Shown: one piece after another, positions 14,572 to 21,436 of the stretch | Layout: each line of letters starts with the position of its first letter | How positions within the stretch are numbered: the stretch's first letter is position 1 | Virus record (IMG/VR): IMGVR_UViG_3300048916_000052 | Coordinates: 1-38,970 of that record | Direction: 5' to 3' (one strand) | From: a virus | DNA: 38,970 bases | Position numbers and translations under genes: made by a program | The notes under the pieces: generated by a model | The model's input: the letters and a program-made list of their open reading frames with translations, nothing else | Databases searched by the model: none | What the model was told of the DNA's origin: nothing

Positions 14572-14591
14572 AAGGCCCTTCGGGGCCTTTT
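14572..14591 (+). terminator. Short hairpin terminator after the DUF2815-like gene
   Basis: AAGGCCC, a TTCG tetraloop and GGGCCTT form a 7-base stem ending in TTTT, starting 4 bases after the stop. The short T-run suggests a partial terminator that lets some transcripts continue to the polymerase. Confidence 0.68.
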
Positions 14592-14610
14592 CCAACGAAG
14601 GAGATAAGCC

Positions 14611-14832
14611 GTGAAAATGAACTACGGTAGTTGGAAGGACGATGAATTGCGCCGGGCGCTCAACGCCGATCCTGACGACATCGACGCGATTATTGAAGCG
14701 GCGGAACGTTTCCGCAAATTCGAAGAACCATACGTTCCGGAACATCGGCATGAGTTTGATGTTGCGATGGAGTGTCCTGAATGCGGCCACGAGTGGGACG
14801 AGGTTGTGGATTGTGAGGACTACCAGTTATGA
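14611..14832 (+). CDS. Small protein with zinc-ribbon-like end, 73 aa
   Basis: The frame starts with GTG 14611, placed 7 bases after AAGGAG; an ATG two codons later has a poorer distance. The first half (WKDDELRRALNADPDDIDAI) is a helical acidic segment. The second holds EHRHEFDVAMECPECGHEWD with CPEC and a later Cys in VVDCEDYQL, suggesting a small metal-binding knuckle. It overlaps the polymerase start by ATGA, so polymerase translation is probably coupled to it. Function is unknown. Confidence 0.75.
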   Translation: MKMNYGSWKDDELRRALNADPDDIDAIIEAAERFRKFEEPYVPEHRHEFDVAMECPECGHEWDEVVDCEDYQL

Positions 14833-16895
14833 AACTCTGGTGGGATCTGGAAACCTACTCCGAAACCCCAATCAACGACGGCGCACACCGGTACGCGGAG
14901 AACGCGGAGGTGCTGCTGTTCGCGTGGGCGGTCGATGACGGGCCGGTTCAGTGCTGGGATGCCACGCGCACGGATTTCCCTTCAGGCATCCCAAACGGGA
15001 TCATCGACGTGATAAAGGATGCCGATGAGTATTGGGGCCACAATTCCGGGATGTTTGATCGGGTAGTGATAAAGCATGCGCTACCCGAAGTGGCGAAACA
15101 CATGGACGAGTCGAAGCACAGAGACACGATGGTCCAGGCGCTCTGCCACGGCTTACCCGGTTCGCTAGGCGCGCTTTGCGATATCTTCCGCCTCAGTACC
15201 GACGTAGCGAAGGACAAGCGCGGCAAGCAACTGATTCGCATGTTCTGCATGCCGCAACCCGCGAACCAGAAGCTGCGTCGCAAGACGCGCGAGACGCATC
15301 CCGCTGAGTGGGCGGAGTTCATCGAGTATGCGAAGTCGGATATTACTTCCATGCGCATCCTGCATCAGAAGATGCCGAAATGGAACTATCCGAATCTGGA
15401 CTGGCATCTTCGCGAATGGCAGGACGATCAACGAATCAATCAGGAGGGAATCTATGTCGATCTTGAACTATCTGCGAAAGCCATCGAAGCGGTTGACGTT
15501 GCGCAAGCCGGCCTTGCAAGCGATGTTAGCGAAGCAACGAACGGAGAAATCGAAAGCGCAAGACAAGGAGCCGCGCTGCTCAAGCACATCCTCGCGGAAT
15601 ACGGGGTATCGCTGCCTGATATGCGTGCAGACACACTGGAGCGCAGGTTGTCCGACGCTTCGCTCCCTGATGGAGTCCGTGACCTGATCGCGATACGCCT
15701 GATGGCGTCTACGTCGTCGGTTAGCAAATACAAGCGCGTGATGCGATGCACGTCTTCTGACGGCTATCTGCGCGGCGTGATCCAGTTCTCAGGCGCGGGG
15801 CGCACAGGACGCGACGCAGGGCGTCTCTTCCAGCCTCAGAACCTGATGCGCCCGACACTCGAAGCCGACGAGATCGAAACGGGTATCGAGGCTATCAAAG
15901 CGGGCTGCGCGGATCTGGTGACGGATAACGTGATGGAGTTGTGCGCTAACGCGATGCGCGGCGTCATCATCGCGCCGCCGGGCAAGAAGATCGTAGACGT
16001 TGACCTGTCGAACATCGAAGGGCGCGTACTGGCATGGCTGGCGGGCGAAGAGTGGAAGTTGCAGGCGTTCCGTGATTTCGACGCAGGCAATGGGCCCGAC
16101 TTGTACCTTGCCTCCTACGCGCGCACGTTCGGCGTATCTATTGATGAGGCCAAACGCCAGGTGGGGAAGGTGCTGGAACTGGCTATGGGCTTCGGCGGGG
16201 GTGTTGGCTCGTTCCTGACGTTCGCCGCCGTCTATGGTCTCGATCTGGCGAAGATGACCGCCGGTCTGTCGCTTGCGGATGACGTGGTTGCGGAAGCGAA
16301 GAACTTTTGGGAATGGTCGGTCGAGACGAAGCGGTCCACGTACGGCCTGCCGCAGGAAGTGTTCATCGCTTGCGATTCGCTAAAACGCCTGTGGCGCCGC
16401 GCGCATCCGAAGACAGAGGCGATGTGGAAGAGTGATGAGAACGCGTTTCGCGATGCCGTGATGAATGAAGGTGAGGAGTTTATCTCCGGACGCTGCCGGT
16501 TTGTTCGAAAGGGTAACTGGCTGCGCGCGATCCTGCCTAGCGGTAGATCGGTATCGTATCCCGCGCCTCGCGTTGAAGACAAACTGTCTTACATGGGCCT
16601 GAATCAGTACTCGCGGAAGTGGCAAAGACTTTCCACGTATGGTGGCAAGCTGACGGAAAATCGTACGCAGGCCGTTGCGCGCGACGTGTTCAAGTCCTGC
16701 TATCCGGCAGTGCTGGAAGCAGGCTACAGCATCCGTCTCCCGATCCATGACCAGCTGATTACGTACGCGCCAGACGGCCTGCTGTACAACGCGAAGCATC
16801 TCGCACAGATGATGGCGACGAACCCTGCCTGGGCGTCGGGTTTGCCGCTTGCCGCGAAGGGATTCGAGACGTACCGATTCCGAAAAGAAGATTGA
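14829..16895 (+). CDS. Family A DNA polymerase with 3'-5' exonuclease, 688 aa
   Basis: This is the replicative polymerase. The N-terminus opens with the exonuclease motif LWWDLETYSE (Asp6, Glu8). The polymerase motifs follow in order: motif A VDVDLSNIEGRVLAWLAGE near residue 390, motif B RQVGKVLELAMGFGGG near 440, and motif C LPIHDQLITYA near 640. Motif C has Gln where many family A enzymes have Glu, a change shared by a number of phage polymerases. Length is usual for the phage type lacking a 5'-3' nuclease. The start overlaps the upstream stop (ATGA) with no separate strong ribosome site. Confidence 0.93.
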   Translation: MKLWWDLETYSETPINDGAHRYAENAEVLLFAWAVDDGPVQCWDATRTDFPSGIPNGIIDVIKDADEYWGHNSGMFDRVVIKHALPEVAKHMDESKHRDTMVQALCHGLPGSLGALCDIFRLSTDVAKDKRGKQLIRMFCMPQPANQKLRRKTRETHPAEWAEFIEYAKSDITSMRILHQKMPKWNYPNLDWHLREWQDDQRINQEGIYVDLELSAKAIEAVDVAQAGLASDVSEATNGEIESARQGAALLKHILAEYGVSLPDMRADTLERRLSDASLPDGVRDLIAIRLMASTSSVSKYKRVMRCTSSDGYLRGVIQFSGAGRTGRDAGRLFQPQNLMRPTLEADEIETGIEAIKAGCADLVTDNVMELCANAMRGVIIAPPGKKIVDVDLSNIEGRVLAWLAGEEWKLQAFRDFDAGNGPDLYLASYARTFGVSIDEAKRQVGKVLELAMGFGGGVGSFLTFAAVYGLDLAKMTAGLSLADDVVAEAKNFWEWSVETKRSTYGLPQEVFIACDSLKRLWRRAHPKTEAMWKSDENAFRDAVMNEGEEFISGRCRFVRKGNWLRAILPSGRSVSYPAPRVEDKLSYMGLNQYSRKWQRLSTYGGKLTENRTQAVARDVFKSCYPAVLEAGYSIRLPIHDQLITYAPDGLLYNAKHLAQMMATNPAWASGLPLAAKGFETYRFRKED

Positions 16896-16920
16896 CATCG
16901 CGTTTTGCAATTGCTATAGT
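16892..16920 (+). promoter_or_regulatory. Best-consensus promoter of the shared box class
   Basis: TTGACA (16892-16897), exactly 17 bases, then TATAGT (16915-16920), with the box TTTTGCAATTGCTATAGT at 16903-16920. It overlaps the last codons of the polymerase gene and drives the 16947-20805 genes. Confidence 0.88.
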
Positions 16921-16946
16921 CTGTTCAACAACCAAGGAGAAACAAA

Positions 16947-17261
16947 ATGCCGTGTACAGATGGTGGCGTACCTTACCCGCCGAGCCGTGAAGAGATTCTC
17001 GACTCGAAAACCCCCGCCATGCTTTGTGCTTTGATTGGCGCTCTGGAAAAGAGCGATTACCTAGATGCTCTCGACCGTATCGACTGGAAAGAGTCTGGCT
17101 TAACGCGAAATCAGTTTGAAGAGTGGTGGGGCATCCACCAGCAACGAGACGAAGCACGCCGTAAGCGTGAAGCAGAACAGAAACGTATAGCGGCACTTCG
17201 CGAGGAAGGTTTGAGCAAACTTACCGACGCGCAGAAACGTGCTCTCGGTTTGAAGGAGTAA
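16947..17261 (+). CDS. Hypothetical protein, 104 aa
   Basis: ATG 16947 has AAGGAG upstream. The product begins MPCTDGGVPYPPSREEILDS, then KTPAMLCALIGALEKSDYLD, FEEWWGIHQQRDEARRKREA and LSKLTDAQKRALGLKE. A long basic/acidic helix occupies the C-terminal half (coiled-coil potential). Similar small proteins are common in phage DNA-metabolism operons, with no established role. It is the first gene after the strong promoter at 16892. Confidence 0.76.
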   Translation: MPCTDGGVPYPPSREEILDSKTPAMLCALIGALEKSDYLDALDRIDWKESGLTRNQFEEWWGIHQQRDEARRKREAEQKRIAALREEGLSKLTDAQKRALGLKE

Positions 17262-17264
17262 TCC

Positions 17265-17444
17265 ATGTTCAGCAGAGACGCAAAACACTACCGCCCTACA
17301 CCTCGCACGACTCAACAGGCGTTTGGCGCGTACCACAACTTCTACACGACCAACACGCCGAAGAAGCACGAACGGCTGGTCGTGATTGTTGGCGTGATCT
17401 TCGCCGGCGTGGTTCTCGGTTTGCTGTTTGGGTGGCGCGGTTGA
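17265..17444 (+). CDS. Small C-terminal membrane protein, 59 aa
   Basis: ATG 17265 has GAAGGAG 7-8 bases upstream, overlapping the previous stop. The product begins MFSRDAKHYRPTPRTTQQAF. After a polar N-terminal half (KKHERL) comes a single membrane helix VVIVGVIFAGVVLGLLFGW near the C-terminus, so it would be tail-anchored. It overlaps the nuclease start (TTGA). No family is recognised. Confidence 0.7.
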   Translation: MFSRDAKHYRPTPRTTQQAFGAYHNFYTTNTPKKHERLVVIVGVIFAGVVLGLLFGWRG

Positions 17445-17719
17445 GAGAGTCGGTAATCGAAGCGTACTTCGTGAAGCGCGTCAAAGCAACGGGCGGGTTG
17501 GAGAGAAAGTTTAAATCGCCTGCCCACCGTTCGGTTCCGGATCGCATATGCGGGTATCCGGGCGCACGGTTTGCCTTTGTCGAACTGAAGGCAACAGACG
17601 AAGTGCCTCGCGACGACCAATTGCGCGAACATAACCGCTGGCGGAAGTTGGGCTTTGCGGTGTACGTGATCGATTCGAAAGAAGGTGTTGACGAATTCAT
17701 TAAGGAGATGACGAAATGA
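17441..17719 (+). CDS. VRR-NUC endonuclease, 92 aa
   Basis: This is a stand-alone virus-type replication-repair nuclease of the PD-(D/E)XK fold. Motifs in order: RESVIEAYFVKRVKATGG, then SVPDRICGYPGARFAFVELK with catalytic Asp, Glu and Lys, then DDQLREHNRWRKLGFAVYV. The start is taken as TTG 17441, which overlaps the upstream stop and gives the usual family beginning (RESVIE). A GTG at 17432 would add three residues. Such nucleases cut branched or flap DNA and are typically encoded beside an SNF2-like helicase, as here once the intervening HNH gene is disregarded. Confidence 0.87.
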   Translation: MRESVIEAYFVKRVKATGGLERKFKSPAHRSVPDRICGYPGARFAFVELKATDEVPRDDQLREHNRWRKLGFAVYVIDSKEGVDEFIKEMTK

Positions 17720-17799
17720 GCGGACTTTCAATGCTTATTCTGTGCTGGGGTATCGCGATTCTGGCTTTCGCTTGCGGATGGAGCCTGCGTCCGCGATGA
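17716..17799 (+). CDS. Membrane micropeptide, 27 aa
   Basis: ATG 17716 overlaps the VRR-NUC stop (ATGA) and has AAGGAG in place. It encodes MSGLSMLILCWGIAILAFAC and a GWSLRPR tail, a single membrane helix. Its stop overlaps the next start (ATGA). The coupling on both sides and good ribosome binding site argue that it is translated, though such a short frame may serve mainly as a link. Function is unknown. Confidence 0.55.
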   Translation: MSGLSMLILCWGIAILAFACGWSLRPR

Positions 17800-18299
17800 T
17801 TTCACTTGACCGACTTCGTGAACTGTTCACCTACGATCCGGATACCGGCGTTCTTACACGCTTGAGCACGGGAAAGCCTTGCGGCTCCCCGAACGGTAAC
17901 GGGTATCTGCGTGTGAACATACAAGGGACGATGGAGTACGCGCATAGAATTGCTTTTGCGCTCCATCACGGCTATGTACCCGATACGGTAGATCACCGGG
18001 ACCACGTGCGCACGAATAACCGTGCCTATAACTTGCGAGACTGTTCGAAGCATCAGAACAACAAAAGCAAGTCGAAGAGATCGAATGCGCGCACTTCGGA
18101 TTTTATCGGTGTGTCTTTTGATACGCAGACAGGCCGCTGGCGCGCACAGATTACCGTCAACGGTAAGCATGTGTCGATAGGTCGGTTTGACGAAGAGGAA
18201 ACAGCCGCACATGCTTATGACGAAGCGGCCCGAAAGTATAACGGCGAATTTGCTAAAACAAACTATGGAACTGCGACCGTATCAAACGATCATCCGTGA
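17796..18299 (+). CDS. HNH-AP2 homing-type endonuclease, 167 aa
   Basis: ATG 17796 (MISLDRLRELFTYDPDTGVL) is chosen because it overlaps the upstream stop and begins at the usual family start. An HNH core is visible around residues 48-90 (YAHRIAFALHHGYVPDTVDH, RDHVRTNNRAYNLRDCSKHQ). An AP2 DNA-binding domain follows around 104-152 (FIGVSFDTQTGRWRAQITVN, IGRFDEEETAAHAYDEAARK). This is the common free-standing homing endonuclease architecture of phages. It separates the VRR-NUC and helicase genes and overlaps the helicase start by 35 bases, as expected of a mobile insertion. Confidence 0.9.
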   Translation: MISLDRLRELFTYDPDTGVLTRLSTGKPCGSPNGNGYLRVNIQGTMEYAHRIAFALHHGYVPDTVDHRDHVRTNNRAYNLRDCSKHQNNKSKSKRSNARTSDFIGVSFDTQTGRWRAQITVNGKHVSIGRFDEEETAAHAYDEAARKYNGEFAKTNYGTATVSNDHP

Positions 18300-19635
18300 C
18301 TTTATTCTGGAGAAAGATCGCTGTAATGCTTTCGTGCCGATGGGCCTTGGAAAAACCGTGTCCACGCTCAAAGCCATCGAAGCGAACACCTTGGTGGATG
18401 ACGGTCCGGTGTTGGTACTGGCCCCGCTCCGGGTGGCGCAGAGTACGTGGCCGGATGAGGTGAAAAAGTGGAAACTTGATCTCCCGGTGACGGCGGTAGT
18501 TGGGTCATCACAGGAACGAATGATGAGGTTAAGGGATGACTCTGCGATCTTCACGATCAACTATGAGAATGTCCCCTGGCTGGTTGATTTTTTTAAGTAC
18601 AATCCCCGCCCCTGGCCGTTCAAGACGATAGTCGCAGACGAAGTCACAAAACTCAAAGGCTTCCGCACGCGTCAGGGTACGAAGCGCGCAAAGGCGCTCG
18701 CGGAAGTCGCACACAAGAAGGTGGACAGATGGATAGGACTGACTGGAACACCGGCGCCGAATGGGCTGAAAGACTTATGGGGGCCGATGTGGTTCGTAGA
18801 TGGCGGCCAGAGACTTGGGAAGTCTTTTTCGGCTTTCTCACAGCGGTGGTTCCGGGCGAGCTACGACGGTTATGGTATGGAGCCGATGGAGCACTCACAG
18901 AAGGAGATCCAGACGTCAATTTCCGACGTGTGCTTATCGCTGGATGCGAAGGACTACTTCAATCTCTCCGAACCGATCCGCAACAAGATCATCGTGGATC
19001 TGCCTCACAAAGCGCGGCAGATGTATCGCGATATGGAAAAGAAAATGTTCCTGGAACTGGAGGGGCATCTCGGACCCACGGAAATCGAAGCGCTGAACGC
19101 GGCCAGCAAGACGCAGAAGTGCCTCCAGCTGGCAGCAGGCGCGATCTATACCGATGACCAACGCAACTGGCAGGAGGTGCACGATGCAAAGATCCAGGCT
19201 CTTGACGACATCATTGAAGAGGCGAATGGTGCTCCAGTACTGGTCGCTTATCATTTTCGCCACGATCTGCATCGCCTTGTTTCCGCTTTTCCTAGGGGCC
19301 GCGTTCTGGACTCTGATCCAGAAACTATCAGGGCTTGGAACGCTGGGAAAATTCCTGTTCTATTCGCTCATCCTGCTAGTGCCGGTCACGGTCTTAATCT
19401 TCAGGATGGCGGAAATATACTCGTTTTCTTCTCTGTCAACTGGTCGCTAGAAGAGCATCAACAGATTATTGAACGCATCGGCCCGACACGCCAGATGCAG
19501 GCAGGACATGATAGACCGGTATTTATTCATTACATTCTGGCAAACGATACAGTGGACTTTGACGTACTTGAGCGTCTTGAAAGCAAGAAGACGGTTCAGG
19601 AAATTCTGATGCAGGCTATGAAACGAAGGGGATGA
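18265..19635 (+). CDS. SNF2/DEAD-type helicase, 456 aa
   Basis: This is a superfamily 2 helicase. Motif I is VPMGLGKT (residues 24-31), with LVLAPLRVAQSTWPDE next. Motif II is VADEVTKLK (Asp125-Glu126), motif III LTGTPAPNG, and the C-terminal lobe has ASAGHGLNLQDGG and EEHQQIIERIGPTRQMQAG (motif VI). Start ATG 18265 (MELRPYQTIIRDFILEKDRC) matches the usual beginning of this family; a longer frame from 18187 runs through the AP2 domain of the upstream gene. It lacks its own clear ribosome site, consistent with disturbance by the HNH gene. It likely works with VRR-NUC in repair or replication restart. Confidence 0.9.
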   Translation: MELRPYQTIIRDFILEKDRCNAFVPMGLGKTVSTLKAIEANTLVDDGPVLVLAPLRVAQSTWPDEVKKWKLDLPVTAVVGSSQERMMRLRDDSAIFTINYENVPWLVDFFKYNPRPWPFKTIVADEVTKLKGFRTRQGTKRAKALAEVAHKKVDRWIGLTGTPAPNGLKDLWGPMWFVDGGQRLGKSFSAFSQRWFRASYDGYGMEPMEHSQKEIQTSISDVCLSLDAKDYFNLSEPIRNKIIVDLPHKARQMYRDMEKKMFLELEGHLGPTEIEALNAASKTQKCLQLAAGAIYTDDQRNWQEVHDAKIQALDDIIEEANGAPVLVAYHFRHDLHRLVSAFPRGRVLDSDPETIRAWNAGKIPVLFAHPASAGHGLNLQDGGNILVFFSVNWSLEEHQQIIERIGPTRQMQAGHDRPVFIHYILANDTVDFDVLERLESKKTVQEILMQAMKRRG

Positions 19636-19636
19636 T

Positions 19637-19993
19637 ATGAACCCGTGCAACGATATGAATAGCGGTTATAAAACCAGCGTGGATTTCAGCGTTGAACGCA
19701 ACCAGATACGCGATTTGTACGCGCGAGTGACTCAACTCGAAAAACTGATCCACTACCCGAACACGTATCAGAGCGAGATGACGAAGTTAGCGAAAGACCG
19801 TTACACCGATTTAGCCGCCGCGCGGGACGCGCACAAAGCCACGGAACACCTCTACGCGCCCCTGCGCAGCGATACGCGAGCCGTGATCGACCTGGCAGCG
19901 TTCGCGCGCCGCCTGATCGACATGCAGGACCTCGGCCACGCCGTGACGGATGAGGTGCGGGAACTTGCGAAACGGGCTTTGGGGTTGAAATGA
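19637..19993 (+). CDS. Hypothetical protein, 118 aa
   Basis: ATG 19637 lies one base after the helicase stop, with AAGGGG upstream. The product begins MNPCNDMNSGYKTSVDFSVE; RNQIRDLYARVTQLEKLI suggests a helical, possibly coiled-coil segment, and LAAFARRLIDMQDLGHAV lies near the end. No family is recognised. It overlaps the next gene by ATGA and belongs to the DNA-metabolism operon. Confidence 0.74.
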   Translation: MNPCNDMNSGYKTSVDFSVERNQIRDLYARVTQLEKLIHYPNTYQSEMTKLAKDRYTDLAAARDAHKATEHLYAPLRSDTRAVIDLAAFARRLIDMQDLGHAVTDEVRELAKRALGLK

Positions 19994-20805
19994 AGCTGTA
20001 TTCAACAACCGACATCGCGGCTTCAGTTCGCAAGGCGTACGAGACGTTCACGCATGTCGTGCTGAGTCGCGGTTACACGATCCTGAAGCCTGTCTACTTC
20101 AAGACAGAAACGATTCAGGATCTGGCGCCGCTCTACCAGTACGCCAGCTGGATACCCGCGTCAGCGCCGCAACTGAAGCGCTGGACGAACCTGGGTGGCG
20201 TGCTGATCGAACAGGACACGCACCCGGCGGACGACTTCCCGAAGACGGACGTAACGGTTATGGTGGAAGCGCCGTACGACATGGATCGCCTGAAGAAGTG
20301 CAACTGGCGCAACAATGAGTATGGTGTGATTCCGAACCCCGTATCGTGGTCCACGCATGAGGAGTGCATAGACCTGCGCTTCCCGACTTCGGAACTGTTA
20401 CGCGAGATCTGGACCGTTGCTAACGGCCAGCCGTTCACGAATTACGAACTGGCGACGGAAACGGGCATCCCCGTCAGCCAATTGCAGTACATCAAGAATG
20501 CGCTTCACCCGGTCGAACACTGGTACATACAGAAGCGCCTGGCACCGGAGCGCGAAGAGATGCTGCCCGCGTGGGAGTGGCTGGAGGCGGGCACCGTGCC
20601 GAAGTGGAAAATCATTGAATCCGGCCACAAAGCGATGGTTGAGGAGTTGGGTAAATTCGGGTATATCAACCTGAAACGCTACCAGCACTACCCGGCTGAA
20701 GAACCGGATTGGACGGTCGTTGACCGCAAGCGGCAACGCGCGCTTAGCGATCTGGCATCTGTTCGATCGTTAGTGGAGTCACTTCCCGACCATCTGTCAT
20801 TGTGA
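19990..20805 (+). CDS. Hypothetical protein, 271 aa, last gene of the plus operon
   Basis: ATG 19990 overlaps the preceding stop (ATGA). The product begins MKLYSTTDIAASVRKAYETF. Aromatic-rich beta/alpha segments follow (YQYASWIPASAPQLKRWTNL, VMVEAPYDMDRLKKCNWRNN), and a helical part ends in RALSDLASVRSLVESLPDHL. No signal peptide, membrane segment or catalytic motif is seen. The 3' end overlaps the convergent small-terminase gene by 62 bases (20744-20805). A DNA-metabolism role is only suggested by the operon. Confidence 0.75.
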   Translation: MKLYSTTDIAASVRKAYETFTHVVLSRGYTILKPVYFKTETIQDLAPLYQYASWIPASAPQLKRWTNLGGVLIEQDTHPADDFPKTDVTVMVEAPYDMDRLKKCNWRNNEYGVIPNPVSWSTHEECIDLRFPTSELLREIWTVANGQPFTNYELATETGIPVSQLQYIKNALHPVEHWYIQKRLAPEREEMLPAWEWLEAGTVPKWKIIESGHKAMVEELGKFGYINLKRYQHYPAEEPDWTVVDRKRQRALSDLASVRSLVESLPDHLSL

Positions 20806-21277
20806 TGACGGTTTGCCGTATCTCTTTAATTCGAGGGGCGTTAGCATGATAGAGAGCATTCAGTTCCGCGAGGGCGTTCTCAGTCTCACTATTTCCCTGC
20901 CGCGTCGTCCCCCCACCAGTGAGAGCGAGCGCAGCATCCAGTTTGACTTTGGCGAGGGCGGCGCTATCACCGAACTCCATCGTTGCGAGCTTATGGACTT
21001 CATTGATCCCGTCTACCCGGAAGGCTCGCACCAGATCCGCGACCTGGTTTTCAAATTGCTCGGTACTCATGCGCGAGTACGTCGGATCTACCTTAACTGT
21101 TTCTACCGCACCCGCGAAAGCCTGGAGGGCGGCACTGCGACGGATGAAGATGTCAAGCTCGCGCGGGGTACAGTCTAGCGCGCACGCAGCCAGGAAGATG
21201 TCTCCCTTGGCTTCTGTCAGCGCGGTCTTGATTGACTGTTCGGAAATCAGGCCGCTCTTTCGCGCTCTGCTAGTCAT
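20744..21277 (-). CDS. Probable terminase small subunit, 177 aa
   Basis: The N-terminal third (TEAKGDIFLAACALDCTPRE then LDIFIRRSAALQAFAGAVET) reads as a homeodomain-like helix-turn-helix of the type used by small terminases to recognise DNA. The middle is helical (FENQVADLVRAFRVDGINEV, AALAKVKLDAALALTGG) and could form the oligomerisation part. The 177-aa length is typical. ATG 21277 overlaps the upstream stop (ATGA). It is unusual that the gene lies with an ATP-grasp ligase and far from the large terminase. A general DNA-binding regulator is an alternative. Confidence 0.6.
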   Translation of the reverse strand: MTSRARKSGLISEQSIKTALTEAKGDIFLAACALDCTPRELDIFIRRSAALQAFAGAVETVKVDPTYSRMSTEQFENQVADLVRAFRVDGINEVHKLATMEFGDSAALAKVKLDAALALTGGGTTRQGNSETENALAELNALYHANAPRIKEIRQTVITMTDGREVTPLTIEQMPDR

Positions 21278-21426
21278 TTCTTCGTCCGCCGTTCAGGAAG
21301 TCGTTTCAGGGATTTGCCGTGTTGCTCTTCCACGAATTTCTTGCCGACCTTGGCAGGCACCTTGGAAGACTTGCCCGCCGCTGCCGCGTGCATAAGTCGG
21401 CTTTGCGCTTTCGATTTCATAGGCAT
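21274..21426 (-). CDS. Small conserved phage protein (DUF3008-like), 50 aa
   Basis: ATG 21426 is chosen over a longer frame because AGAGG stands upstream and the family start follows: MPMKSKAQSRLMHAAAAGKS, then KVGKKFVEEQHGKSLKRLPE. This SKAQ-R-AAA-GKS / VGK-FV / GKSLK-LPER pattern is a small, widespread phage protein of unknown function. It sits 10 bases after the ATP-grasp stop and overlaps the putative small terminase by ATGA. A link to packaging is suggested only by neighbourhood. Confidence 0.8.
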   Translation of the reverse strand: MPMKSKAQSRLMHAAAAGKSSKVPAKVGKKFVEEQHGKSLKRLPERRTKK

Positions 21427-21436
21427 GATATGACCT

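Noticed and set aside
13789-14790. Long minus-strand open frame (333 codons) opposite the DUF2815-like gene
   Set aside because: It is antisense to three coupled plus-strand genes with good starts and recognised families.
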